From Mucilaginibacter hurinus (GTDB taxonomy: Bacteria > Bacteroidota > Bacteroidia > Sphingobacteriales > Sphingobacteriaceae), in NCBI RefSeq assembly GCF_003324525.1, contig NZ_QGDC01000002.1, positions 372,001-436,000 on the forward strand: a stretch of DNA of 64,000 nucleotides, read 5' to 3'. The first letter of the stretch is position 1; every line of letters begins with the position of its first letter. Below, one piece after another: positions 16,670 to 25,173 of the stretch. Position numbers and translations under genes: made by a program. Below the pieces are notes generated by a model that was given only the letters and a program-made list of their open reading frames with translations, ran no database searches and was not told the DNA's origin.

Positions 16670-16700
16670 GAAAAAATCCCGCTAATTGCTTAGCAGGATT
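16670..16700 (-). terminator. Intrinsic terminator after the 119-residue membrane protein gene
   Basis: On the minus strand, AATCCTGCTAA pairs with TTAGCGGGATT with one mismatch around a 4-base loop, followed by a run of T residues. It lies 35 bases past the stop of the upstream small membrane protein gene. Confidence 0.75.
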
Positions 16701-16734
16701 CTTCTTTAAAGTTGTATTACCAAATTCTACGTGT

Positions 16735-17094
16735 CTATATACTGTAGTTTGAGCGCTTTTTTGGTAAAAACAAAATCACTGTTGCTACCGATTGCGAGAC
16801 ACTTGCGATCAATGTTAGCGTGAATGCAGTTATGCTCAGACTATAAATAACCGGCAATGATATTACCGTAAGAGGCAAACCTATAATTGTAAAAACTAAT
16901 AGCACCCATTTCATCCCGCTATATGCCGGAATAAGATAAGCTACGATACACGCAACTGCTACATTAAATGCAGCAATTTGGTATTGCACTACCGATACGT
17001 GTTCTTGTTCTGGAAACAAAAAACAATTTATGCCCCAGATTAAACCAGACACAGCATATAATATAGAGGCTGTTGTGGAATTTGTATTTTTCAC
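16735..17094 (-). CDS. Small four-helix membrane protein, unknown family
   Basis: A 119-residue, strongly hydrophobic protein with about four membrane segments (roughly 10-27, 38-58, 64-86 and 88-110) and a basic tail ending KKRSNYSI. I do not recognise the family. The start appears to be GTG. It lies 13 bases downstream of the aldose epimerase gene on the same strand and is followed by an intrinsic terminator, so it may be the last gene of that operon. No function can be assigned. Confidence 0.6.
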   Translation of the reverse strand: MKNTNSTTASILYAVSGLIWGINCFLFPEQEHVSVVQYQIAAFNVAVACIVAYLIPAYSGMKWVLLVFTIIGLPLTVISLPVIYSLSITAFTLTLIASVSQSVATVILFLPKKRSNYSI

Positions 17095-17107
17095 CCATCG
17101 AATAAGG

Positions 17108-18277
17108 TTATTTCACCGAAAACTTATAAACCGTATGTGTTTTATAAACCTGCCCAGGTTTTAACAATGTTGACGGAAACTTAGGTTGGTTAGGCGAATC
17201 AGGAAAATGCTGTGTTTCTAAAGCAAATGAGGTGCGGAAAACGTCCGGCTTGCCGTATTTAATAATGTTTTTACCCTCCATAAAGTTACCGCTGTAAAAT
17301 TGCAAACCCGGCTCAACAGTGTATATCTGCATGGTTATGCCGCTTAAATCGCCCGTAACCGTAGCTATGGGCTTTTTATCATCGTGTTGATTTAATACAT
17401 AGTTATGATCATAGCCCTTACCCGCTTTTAACTGCTCGTTGTCAACACCAATGCGCTTGCCGATAGTGGTTGGTTTGGTAAAGTCGAACGGGGTACCTGT
17501 TACTTTAGCTATCTCACCGGTAGGTATCAGGGTATTATCAACAGGTATGTAGTTATCGGCATCAATTTGAAGGGTGTGGTTTAAAATATCGCCCGACCCT
17601 GAACCATTAAGATTGTAAAACGCATGGTTGGTTAGGTTAACAACGGTTGTTTTATCGGTAGTTGCTTCATAGCTTACTTTAACAGCATTATCGTCTGTAA
17701 GCTGATAGGTTACTTTTACGTTTAAGTTACCAGGGTAACCCTCCTCCATATCTTTTGAGAGATAGCTAAGCTCCAGCGTTGCCGGGTCAATTTGCTTACC
17801 ATCCCACATTACATAATGGAAACCTTTTGAACCGCCATGCAGCGTATTAGGGCCATTGTTTAGCGACGATGTATATTCTTTTCCCTCGATGGTGAACTTG
17901 CCTTTGGCTAAGCGGTTGCCATAGCGGCCGATAGTTGCGCCATAGTATGGTTCTGTAGATTTTTCAAATCCTTCCACACTTTCCGGACCGACGATAACGT
18001 CGGTCATCCTGCCGTTTTTATCGGGTAGCAACAAGCTAACAATACGCCCGCCGTAGTTAGTTATAGCTGCCTGAACGCCGTTTTTGTTTTTTAAAACGTA
18101 CAGCTTCACTTCTTTGCCATCGATTGTTTTTTTAAAGGCTGAATCTGCCGGCAATGCTGCCAGCGTGGTGCTATCGGTCATGGTTTCGGTAGTTTTTGAT
18201 GCCTGCTGATTGCAGGCTGTCAAATATACTGCACTAAAAGGCAATATCATTACCAATGTTTTTAAATATTGACGCAT
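17108..18277 (-). CDS. galM: Aldose 1-epimerase lipoprotein
   Basis: Galactose mutarotase family; interconverts alpha and beta anomers of aldoses. A signal peptide with lipobox YLTAC indicates a lipoprotein with acylated Cys22, so it acts in the periplasm or on the outer membrane. The mature domain (about 45-389) has ITNYGGRIVSLLLPDK, GRYGNRLAKGKF, NTLHGGSKGFH (catalytic His region) and VNLTNHAFYNLNG (second His), and a C-terminal GLQFYSGNF Glu-bearing region (VEPGLQ). It follows a secreted glycosidase gene by 16 bases, suggesting both process extracellular sugar. Confidence 0.93.
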   Translation of the reverse strand: MRQYLKTLVMILPFSAVYLTACNQQASKTTETMTDSTTLAALPADSAFKKTIDGKEVKLYVLKNKNGVQAAITNYGGRIVSLLLPDKNGRMTDVIVGPESVEGFEKSTEPYYGATIGRYGNRLAKGKFTIEGKEYTSSLNNGPNTLHGGSKGFHYVMWDGKQIDPATLELSYLSKDMEEGYPGNLNVKVTYQLTDDNAVKVSYEATTDKTTVVNLTNHAFYNLNGSGSGDILNHTLQIDADNYIPVDNTLIPTGEIAKVTGTPFDFTKPTTIGKRIGVDNEQLKAGKGYDHNYVLNQHDDKKPIATVTGDLSGITMQIYTVEPGLQFYSGNFMEGKNIIKYGKPDVFRTSFALETQHFPDSPNQPKFPSTLLKPGQVYKTHTVYKFSVK

Positions 18278-18293
18278 GGTTTGACTTTGTTAT

Positions 18294-19397
18294 TTATTTT
18301 CCGTTTAATTTCTTTATCAGGTCAACCTCTTCCTGCCTGTAAGGCGTGCCATCTTTGCGAAACACTTCATGAAACCATACCTCAGGTTCGCTTCCGTCAG
18401 GTATCGGCTTGTTCCATGCATACTTGGTATTTGTTTTACCATCAACCAGGCCCCAGTTTATCGCACCAACGTTTTCGCGCTTAAGCATAGGCATGCTGTT
18501 TAAAAACGTGCTGTTGTTAGTACGTGCCATGTACTCGGTGCAAATCATCGGCCTGCCATGTGATTTAAGCATTTGCAAAACGCGCAGGTGCTTGTCGGGG
18601 TCTTCATAGTCATGATAGGTGATCACATCCGAGTTTAATGCCTGTACCGCATTAAGGTTCTGAAGGTCCCAACGCCATAAACCAATGCTCAATGGCTGTT
18701 CAGGATTTACCGCGCGTGCCCAGGTTATTACTTTCACCAGCAACGGCATTGAAGCATCAAACTTTTTTGTATTTCCCGGCTCATTGTATAAATCCCACAG
18801 CAATATGCGCTTGTCGCTTTTAAATGACGTTAATACATCAGTAACGTAATTTTTTAAAAAGGCGAAGTCCTCTTCCTTAGTTACGATATAACCCGGATCC
18901 TGTGCCCATCCGGAGTTATGCTTACCTGTTACCGGCGCAGGTTGCTTGCCAATTTTAGGGTCAGGATTCCAGCAATCGTCAAAAAAAACAAATAAGGTTT
19001 TTATTTTATGCTTATCCGCTATGGCCAGATAGCTATTCATACGTTGCTTAAATCCTTTAGGATCTTGTTTCCAGGCAAGGCTGTGCAAGTATACCCTAAC
19101 AGTATTAAAGCCAATATTCTCTGCCCAGCCCAGTTCTTTGTCAATAGTAGCGGCGTCAAAGGTATCTGCCTGCCACATCTCTAACTGGTTAATAGCTGTG
19201 CTGGGTATAAAATCAGCACCATTTAACCATTTGTATTGGTTATACCATGCGTGTGCTTTTTCTGCCGGCCATCTGCCCGGAATGATGGTTGGTACCTGTC
19301 CTTTTATAACCGTGTCTTTTGCTGCATCCTGCGCTTTTAGTCCGGTTACCGAAGCTGCAAGCAGTAACACAGCCAGCATTTTTTTATAGATTTTCAT
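18294..19397 (-). CDS. Secreted glycoside hydrolase, GH5-like TIM barrel
   Basis: A 367-residue protein with a signal peptide ending near LKAQ. The body fits a clan A (beta/alpha)8 retaining glycosidase: acid/base Glu in LWDLYNEPGN and a candidate nucleophile Glu in MICTEYMAR, with ITYHDYEDPD between them and INWGLVDGKTNTKYAWNKP near the end. I would place it in or near GH5, where Bacteroidota homologues are labelled cellulase-like or xylanase-like; the substrate cannot be read from the sequence. It is the first gene of an apparent operon with the aldose epimerase. Confidence 0.8.
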   Translation of the reverse strand: MKIYKKMLAVLLLAASVTGLKAQDAAKDTVIKGQVPTIIPGRWPAEKAHAWYNQYKWLNGADFIPSTAINQLEMWQADTFDAATIDKELGWAENIGFNTVRVYLHSLAWKQDPKGFKQRMNSYLAIADKHKIKTLFVFFDDCWNPDPKIGKQPAPVTGKHNSGWAQDPGYIVTKEEDFAFLKNYVTDVLTSFKSDKRILLWDLYNEPGNTKKFDASMPLLVKVITWARAVNPEQPLSIGLWRWDLQNLNAVQALNSDVITYHDYEDPDKHLRVLQMLKSHGRPMICTEYMARTNNSTFLNSMPMLKRENVGAINWGLVDGKTNTKYAWNKPIPDGSEPEVWFHEVFRKDGTPYRQEEVDLIKKLNGK

Positions 19398-19534
19398 ATA
19401 ATTGGTTTTTAGATTACAGTGGCGATAATGCTTCTAATCGGCAGAAAAAGCATATAAACCGTTAAATATACAATTATTTCTTATCCAACAATTTTAACAT
19501 ATAAAACTGTTATTCAGTACTCATTAAGCGTATC

Positions 19535-20404
19535 TTAAAAATCCAGTTCTCCCTCGTTTATTACAGCGCTTTCGCAAATGTAGGTTGGTACAATACCTGT
19601 AGAGTGGATGTTAGCCTCGGCATCCTCAGCCAATGTGTTACCGGATAGCACCAAAACAGTGTCCAAACCAAATTTATTACCGCCAATAATATCGGTAAAC
19701 AAGGTATCTCCCACCATTACAATTTCTTTTTTATTAATCGGTCTCCTGTCGCGTATAAGGTCATAAGCAAACATAAACATCTGTGAGTCAGGTTTACCAA
19801 AACGTATAAATTCTTTGCCCACGATATTTTCAACCATATTGGCAATGCTGCCAATAGCTACCGACACATCATTTACAGATAAGGGATAAGCGTAATCAGT
19901 ATTAGCCACAATGGCGGGGATGGTACGCTTACGCAGTATGTTAACAGTTTTATTAATATCCTCAAACCAGTCAAACCCCTCATCATCCATAAAAACCACA
20001 GCGTTTACTTTATCAATGTTGGTGCTGTTAATTTCAGCTATTGATAAGGTTTGCCAGCGCTCGTTTTCAATGTAATGTGCCGACTCGGGCGTGCCCATAA
20101 AGGCCACAATACCGTCTTTAACTTTAAGATCCAGGTATTCCTTAGCCAGCATGCCTGAGGACACAATACGCTCGGGGTCGATTATATCAAGCCCATTCCG
20201 GTGATATGATTCGGCCAGTTGTGCCGGGCTGCGCGATGCATCGTTGGTAACAATATAATATTCCTTACCTTGTTCTTCAAGATACCGAAACGTCTTTTCT
20301 ATACCTGGCACCAGGCCCTTATAATTTTTAAGCACCCCAAAGGCATCAAAAAACACTACCTGGTAGCGGTCAATAATTGAACGGAAATTATCTATATGCT
20401 TCAT
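19535..20404 (-). CDS. HAD-IIA family hydrolase
   Basis: A 289-residue NagD/pNPPase-type HAD phosphatase. Motif I is VVFFDAFGVLKNYKG, with the nucleophile Asp; the second Asp of the usual DxD is Phe, a substitution also seen in relatives with DxWG. Motif II lies in YYIVTNDASRSPAQLA, the cap in the middle, and motif IV is VMVGDTLFTDIIGGNKFGLDTVLVLSG. It begins immediately next to the stop of the kinase-like gene, so the two are tightly coupled. The substrate is unknown; context points to a small phosphorylated metabolite. Confidence 0.85.
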   Translation of the reverse strand: MKHIDNFRSIIDRYQVVFFDAFGVLKNYKGLVPGIEKTFRYLEEQGKEYYIVTNDASRSPAQLAESYHRNGLDIIDPERIVSSGMLAKEYLDLKVKDGIVAFMGTPESAHYIENERWQTLSIAEINSTNIDKVNAVVFMDDEGFDWFEDINKTVNILRKRTIPAIVANTDYAYPLSVNDVSVAIGSIANMVENIVGKEFIRFGKPDSQMFMFAYDLIRDRRPINKKEIVMVGDTLFTDIIGGNKFGLDTVLVLSGNTLAEDAEANIHSTGIVPTYICESAVINEGELDF

Positions 20405-21442
20405 CTATTTCAAATTCAGTGCATCTATAATTTTCTCTGCGTTAAAATCCCTGTCTACCGAAGGCAGGTAAATATCAAAAGCCTCGGCCTGCAATTTTTT
20501 TGCATACTGCTCATGGAAAAAGTATTTACCATCTTTAATTACATAATTCAAAATGAAAAAACGATATGCCTCTTTCAAAAACCGAATCTCATCGGCTTTA
20601 AGCGGGTTGATTTTATGGTATTCCTGCAAAAACAATATAAAACGGTCTTCCATCATGGTATCAATTACATAACTGAAAACCGTACGATCGCCTATAGATG
20701 ATACCACCCGGCTAAAAAAATAAAAATCGAGCACACGATAGCTCATCCTGAACCAATCGTAATCCCAGCGCGAATACAGCTCAAGATCGGGCGTTACCGA
20801 AAAGTTGCCAATGTTCCAATCAATGAAGACCGGTATAATCTCAAAGGTGTTCATCGAATATTTCGACCGGTTTTTTAAAAACTGCTCGCACTGGTATTTA
20901 ATATAATCGGCCTGCATGCGGCTACCAAACGTTTTTTCATTAGTAGCCAATTGGTCAAGCAACTTGTTTATATCCGTACGCAGCGTTTTTGACGACTTTG
21001 GCAGCACATTTTTAACCCTTGAACAGGCTTTGTGAAATTTCCCTACCTGTTGCCCTAATTTTATAATATGCTCTTCTTCCAATTGCCTCGGCAGGCGGTC
21101 CATAATGCGGGTGGGATTGTAAAACACTACCCACGCATCAATTTTACGGTGCTTGTAATGATATATATATACCCGGTTATTTTTAAGTAATGATTTGGCC
21201 AGCAGGTTTTCAAACGGGTATAGCAGGTTATTTGAAAGGGAATGTATTAAACGGTGATCTTCCTTAAAATGCTCAAATTTACCGAAGTATGATAGTTTGG
21301 CGATGATGATATCGTCATCATCAAAAGTTATGCGGTATACGTGATTGGTAGAAACTTTGGCACTGATGTCATCAATAGTTTTTATGTTTTTTGAAGCATC
21401 ATATCCCTCCCACGCCTTTTTTATTATAATTGAGTAGTCCAT
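20405..21442 (-). CDS. APH-fold phosphotransferase (aminoglycoside/choline kinase-like)
   Basis: A 345-residue protein with a small-molecule kinase fold. The catalytic loop reads IPVFIDWNIGNF, replacing the usual HGDxxxxN, and the metal-binding motif is SRWDYDWFRM. The N-lobe has VYRITFDDDDIIIAKLSYFG with a candidate ATP-binding lysine. It lacks a classical Brenner His, so substrate preference is open. It is directly coupled to a HAD phosphatase gene and downstream of a glutamine-synthetase-like gene, suggesting phosphorylation and dephosphorylation of related intermediates. Confidence 0.7.
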   Translation of the reverse strand: MDYSIIIKKAWEGYDASKNIKTIDDISAKVSTNHVYRITFDDDDIIIAKLSYFGKFEHFKEDHRLIHSLSNNLLYPFENLLAKSLLKNNRVYIYHYKHRKIDAWVVFYNPTRIMDRLPRQLEEEHIIKLGQQVGKFHKACSRVKNVLPKSSKTLRTDINKLLDQLATNEKTFGSRMQADYIKYQCEQFLKNRSKYSMNTFEIIPVFIDWNIGNFSVTPDLELYSRWDYDWFRMSYRVLDFYFFSRVVSSIGDRTVFSYVIDTMMEDRFILFLQEYHKINPLKADEIRFLKEAYRFFILNYVIKDGKYFFHEQYAKKLQAEAFDIYLPSVDRDFNAEKIIDALNLK

Positions 21443-21525
21443 GCAGATTTATAATTCCTGATTGCAAAGGAAGTAACATTTTTCAATACTGGAATGGATT
21501 TACGCAATTTAAACCTATGTGTATC

Positions 21526-21619
21526 CGTCATTGCGAAGAATGAAGCAATTTTTACACATTAAGAGCCGATCAACAACTGGAATGTATAGCCGGAGATTGC
21601 TTCGTACCTCGCAATGACG
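21526..21619. repeat. REP-like intergenic palindrome (copy 1)
   Basis: Left arm CGTCATTGCGAAGAATGAAGCAAT (starts 21526, imperfect) and right arm 21595-21619 are inverted copies around about 45 bases. The right arm is the exact reverse complement of the 25-base left arm of the element at 32375. It sits between the kinase-like and glutamine-synthetase-like genes. The CATTGCGAGG...GAAGCAATC pattern is typical of dispersed extragenic palindromes in this phylum. Confidence 0.75.
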
Positions 21620-21631
21620 CCTTTTTTAATG

Positions 21632-22990
21632 TTATATGATCTCAAAATACCTTTTCAACTCCCAATCACTCACGCTTTTAGCATACTGGCGATGCTCCCA
21701 CAAGCGCGTATTGGTAAAATGGTCAACAAAAGCTTCGCCAAACAACTCTTTAGCCACAGACGAATTCTGCATGGCCATCGTGGCATCGTGCAGGTTACTA
21801 TGTAAGCGTCCGTTACTCACATCCTGGTAACCATTGCCCTGGGTAGCAGCTATGTTAAGTGATAGCTTATGCTTTACGCCATATAAACCTGAGGCCAAAG
21901 ACGCGGCTATCGCCAGATATGGGTTACTGTCAGATCCGGGTATGCGCATTTCAAGGCGCGTGTATTTTTCGTTGCTGTTTAAAATGCGTATGGCCGTGGT
22001 GCGATTATCTACACCCCACGTTATTGTTGTGGGTGCCCAAGCCCCTTCTACCAATCGTTTATAGCTATTGATGGTTGGCGCATACATGGGCAGTAAATGT
22101 GGCAGGCAGTATAGCTGACCTGCTAAATAATGCTTTAAAAGATCGCTCATATTTTGCTCATCATCAGCATTATAAAACAAGTTAGTTTTATAGGATTTAT
22201 CCCAAAGGCTTTGATGTATATGCCCGCTGCAGCCGGGCAGGTCAGCATTCCATTTAGCCATAAAGGTAGCTGTTATGCCATGTATAGAGGCTATCTCTTT
22301 CACAGCAGCTTTAAACAACGCCGCTTTGTCTGCAGCGGCTAATGTATTATCGTGCGCAATGGCGGCCTCGTAAACGCCGGGACCCGTTTCGGTATGCAAG
22401 CCCTCAACGGGAATATTAAAACGGGTAAGCAAATCAAACAGATCGGTATAAAAAGCATTCTCTTGCGATGTGCGCAAGATAGAGTATCCAAACATTCCCG
22501 GTGTAAGTGGTTTCAGCTGGTTGAAACTCTTTTCTTGCAGGCTATGCGGCGTTTCACGGAAGTTGAACCATTCAAACTCCTGCGCAAACTCAGCGTGGTA
22601 CCCCATTTCATCGCATTGTTTAATGATACGTTTTAATAAACTCCGCGGGCATGCCGACAAGTCATTTCCGTCTTCTTTGCTAAAGTCAGCCAGGAAAAAG
22701 GTGATATTTTCCTGCCAGGGAATATTCCGCATGGTAGCCAAATCAATCCGGCAATTTTTATCAGGGTAGCCGCTATGCCAACCAGTTAACTTTACATTGT
22801 CGTAAGCGGCATCATTTACATCCCAACCAAAAGCTACATCGCAAAAACCATAACCATCCTGCAGTCCGTCCAGAAGTTTTTCGGTACTAATGGTCTTTCC
22901 GCGCAAAACGCCGTCGATATCAGCGAAGGCGAATTTTACTTTTTGAATATCGTTCTCATTGATGTATGCAAGCAGTTGGTCTTTATTCAT
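21632..22990 (-). CDS. Glutamine-synthetase-family ligase (GSI/PuuA-like)
   Basis: A 452-residue protein with an N-terminal beta-grasp domain (VKFAFADIDGVLRGKTI) and a GS catalytic domain. Active-site motifs appear intact: FAQEFEWFNF, TETGPGVYEAAI, CSGHIHQSLWD, SYKRLVEGAWAPTTITWG, DNRTTAIRI and LEMRIPGSDSNPYLA. It should form gamma-glutamyl amides using ATP. A separate GSII glutamine synthetase is encoded about 630 bases away, so this one is more likely a gamma-glutamyl-amine ligase like PuuA. Its neighbours (kinase, phosphatase, cyclotransferase-like gene) support a metabolite pathway rather than ammonia assimilation. Confidence 0.85.
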   Translation of the reverse strand: MNKDQLLAYINENDIQKVKFAFADIDGVLRGKTISTEKLLDGLQDGYGFCDVAFGWDVNDAAYDNVKLTGWHSGYPDKNCRIDLATMRNIPWQENITFFLADFSKEDGNDLSACPRSLLKRIIKQCDEMGYHAEFAQEFEWFNFRETPHSLQEKSFNQLKPLTPGMFGYSILRTSQENAFYTDLFDLLTRFNIPVEGLHTETGPGVYEAAIAHDNTLAAADKAALFKAAVKEIASIHGITATFMAKWNADLPGCSGHIHQSLWDKSYKTNLFYNADDEQNMSDLLKHYLAGQLYCLPHLLPMYAPTINSYKRLVEGAWAPTTITWGVDNRTTAIRILNSNEKYTRLEMRIPGSDSNPYLAIAASLASGLYGVKHKLSLNIAATQGNGYQDVSNGRLHSNLHDATMAMQNSSVAKELFGEAFVDHFTNTRLWEHRQYAKSVSDWELKRYFEII

Positions 22991-23065
22991 TTTAGAATGT
23001 TATAGCCTTGTGTGAAATTAAGCAAAGATATTGGAAAGCGGTTGATAATTGTTTAAATTAACCTG

Positions 23066-23479
23066 ATGAATGTTACCCCTGCACTTCTATTTGTTTATGG
23101 TACATTATTAAGCACTGATAATTATTTTGGTAAATATTTAAATGCACACAGCAGGTTTTTAAAAAGGGGAAAATTCCCTGGCCGGTTGTACAATATCGGT
23201 AATTACCCGGGTGCTGTCTATGAATCAGACTCGTCTACCTATGTTCAAGGGGCCGTTTACGAGTTAGTTAACCCCGACGAAGTTTTTGATCAACTTGATG
23301 AATACGAAGGCATCAGCCGGGAGAACCCTGAACCCCATGAGTACCGCAGAGACTTAATTACTATTGAAACCGATGCTGAGTCACTAACCTGCTGGGTTTA
23401 CCTCTATAATTGGCCGGTAAATGAAAACGCGGTAATTCCTTCGGGAGACTATTTAAAAATAAAGGGTAATAATTGTTGA
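23066..23479 (+). CDS. Gamma-glutamylcyclotransferase-like (AIG2/GGCT) protein
   Basis: A 137-residue protein with the family start LLFVYGTLLS, the middle GRLYNIGNYPGAV, and DEVFDQLDEYEGIS near residue 75-90, carrying a candidate catalytic Glu. Family members release 5-oxoproline from gamma-glutamyl amines or peptides. It is divergent from the glutamine-synthetase-like ligase, with a 75-base shared promoter region. Making and opening gamma-glutamyl amides from one locus is the inferred link. Confidence 0.85.
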   Translation: MNVTPALLFVYGTLLSTDNYFGKYLNAHSRFLKRGKFPGRLYNIGNYPGAVYESDSSTYVQGAVYELVNPDEVFDQLDEYEGISRENPEPHEYRRDLITIETDAESLTCWVYLYNWPVNENAVIPSGDYLKIKGNNC

Positions 23480-23554
23480 ACAGGGTGTATCCGCCTATTA
23501 TGCAACTGAAAGGTATTAGTACCTGCAGTAAGCCTCGTTAAAACGCCGGTGATC

Positions 23555-23590
23555 AAAAAAAATCCCCGACCTTTATCAAAAGCCAGGGAT
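23555..23590 (-). terminator. Intrinsic terminator after glutamine synthetase II
   Basis: On the minus strand, ATCCCTGGC pairs with GGTCGGGGAT (with G-U pairs) around an AT-rich loop, then eight T residues. It is 29 bases past the stop codon. Confidence 0.7.
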
Positions 23591-23618
23591 AAAACTAATT
23601 ATGGGAACAAATAACTTA

Positions 23619-24626
23619 TTAGATTTTAGCTGATTTAACAGTTTTGATAATCACTGCAGCTACTTTGTATGGATCAGCAGCCGAGTTGGGACGACGATCT
23701 TCAAGATAACCGCTCCAATTATGATCAACTGCATAAAGCGGAATGCGGATAGACGCTCCACGGTCAGACACGCCATAGCTAAAATCATGTATAGAAGCAG
23801 TTTCGTGCTTACCGGTTAAGCGCTGATCGTTATCGGCACCGTAAACAGCTATACACTCTGCAACTGCCGGACGGAAGGCCTCGCATACGGCTTTAAATTT
23901 AGCTTCGCTATTTGCTGTACGTAGCAAAGTGTTTGAGAAGTTGGCATGCATGCCTGAACCGTTCCAGTCTAGTTGACCTAGCGGTTTGCAATGCCAGTTT
24001 ATTGATACTCCGTATTTCTCCCCTATTCTTTCAAGCAGGTAACGGGCTATCCAAATCTGGTCACCGGCTTCTTTAGCGCCTTTGGCAAATATCTGGAACT
24101 CCCACTGACCGGCAGCAACTTCTGCGTTGATACCCTCAACATTTAAGCCGGCATCCAAGCATACGTCAAGGTGCTCTTCAACAATTTCGCGGCCGAAAGC
24201 ATTATTAGCGCCTACTGAACAGTAGTAAGGTCCTTGTGGTGCCGGGTAACCGTTTACCGGGAAACCAAGTGGTTTGTTAGATGCAGGATCCCACAGGAAG
24301 TACTCCTGCTCAAAACCGAACCAGAAATCGTTATCGTCGTCTTCTATTAAAGCACGGCCATTTGACTCATGAGGCTGACCTTTTGAATCCAGTACCTCGC
24401 ACATAACAAGGTATCCATCTTTTCTTTGCGGATCAGGCACTACATACACTGGTTTAAGTATACAATCAGACGACCCACCTGGTGCCTGCTCGGTTGATGA
24501 ACCATCAAAGCTCCAGTTATCCAGATCCTCTACTTTACCACTGAAACTTTTAACAATTTTTGTTTTACTGCGCAGGCTTTGTGTTGGTTTGTAGCCGTCA
24601 AGCCAGATGTACTCAAGTTTTGCCAT
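23619..24626 (-). CDS. glnA: Glutamine synthetase type II (eukaryotic-like)
   Basis: A 335-residue GSII enzyme making glutamine from glutamate, ammonia and ATP. Signatures are WSFDGSSTEQAPGGSSDC near residue 38-55, FGFEQEYFLWDP, AEVAAGQWEFQIFAKG, GSGMHANFS and RGASIRIPLYAVDHNWSGYLEDRRPNSAADPY, all intact. Several Bacteroidota use GSII as their main ammonia-assimilating enzyme. It is monocistronic, with a long AT-rich region upstream and an intrinsic terminator. The 547-base upstream region probably holds its regulated promoter. Confidence 0.95.
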   Translation of the reverse strand: MAKLEYIWLDGYKPTQSLRSKTKIVKSFSGKVEDLDNWSFDGSSTEQAPGGSSDCILKPVYVVPDPQRKDGYLVMCEVLDSKGQPHESNGRALIEDDDNDFWFGFEQEYFLWDPASNKPLGFPVNGYPAPQGPYYCSVGANNAFGREIVEEHLDVCLDAGLNVEGINAEVAAGQWEFQIFAKGAKEAGDQIWIARYLLERIGEKYGVSINWHCKPLGQLDWNGSGMHANFSNTLLRTANSEAKFKAVCEAFRPAVAECIAVYGADNDQRLTGKHETASIHDFSYGVSDRGASIRIPLYAVDHNWSGYLEDRRPNSAADPYKVAAVIIKTVKSAKI

Positions 24627-25173
24627 GTTTTTAACTCTTTTTTCTTTTTTAATATTGGGGTTTAATTACCGTAATTATAATTTACAATTAATTATTGATG
24701 CGAATTTAAATCATTTTATTAAAAAACATAACAAAATCACAAATTTTTTATCTTTTTTTTACAAAATACATATCTGACAGCTTCAAATTAGAAAACCGAT
24801 ACAATTGTGATTGTTATTTTGCGCATTACCATAGTTTTAAATCAAAAACAACTTTGCATGCGGCCTGTTTTGTATACATTCACCAACACATTTTAAAATA
24901 CAGCCCGAAATATAGACCCCAAAATAACTAAACTATCAAAATATTATATTTAAATACGTTCAATCCGTATAAAATTTCCGGAATTGGTCGAGATAGAGTT
25001 TTGATAATCGTTTTGCCAATTTAAAAACGACCACGCCTATTTTGCAAAAAATCACTAAAATTGCCTGATTTAAATTTCGGTTTCCACTCCCCGGCCGGGC
25101 CGGCGTATTCACTGAAAACCGTAATCGTTTTAATCAGTTAATATACAGGCTATGTGCCGGGTGCAAAATAACA
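24627..25173. other. Long intergenic region between divergent glnA (GSII) and mqo
   Basis: This 547-base gap is very AT-rich and has no open frame or RNA gene that I can support. It separates two divergently transcribed genes, so it must contain both promoters. I could not identify a convincing -33/-7 pair or a clear inverted repeat in it. Confidence 0.5.

Noticed and set aside
16681-16694. GCTAA-TTGC-TTAGC, resembling the SOS-like operator
   Set aside because: The spacer is 4 bases, not 5, and the sequence is the core of an intrinsic terminator with a T tract after a membrane protein gene.
21526-21619. REP-like element considered as a terminator or CRISPR repeat
   Set aside because: Only one inverted pair, no spacer array, and its arm recurs at 32375 in intergenic DNA, which fits a dispersed palindrome.
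24627-25173. Possible small RNA or riboswitch upstream of glnA (GSII)
   Set aside because: No stable structure, conserved motif or terminator that I could support.
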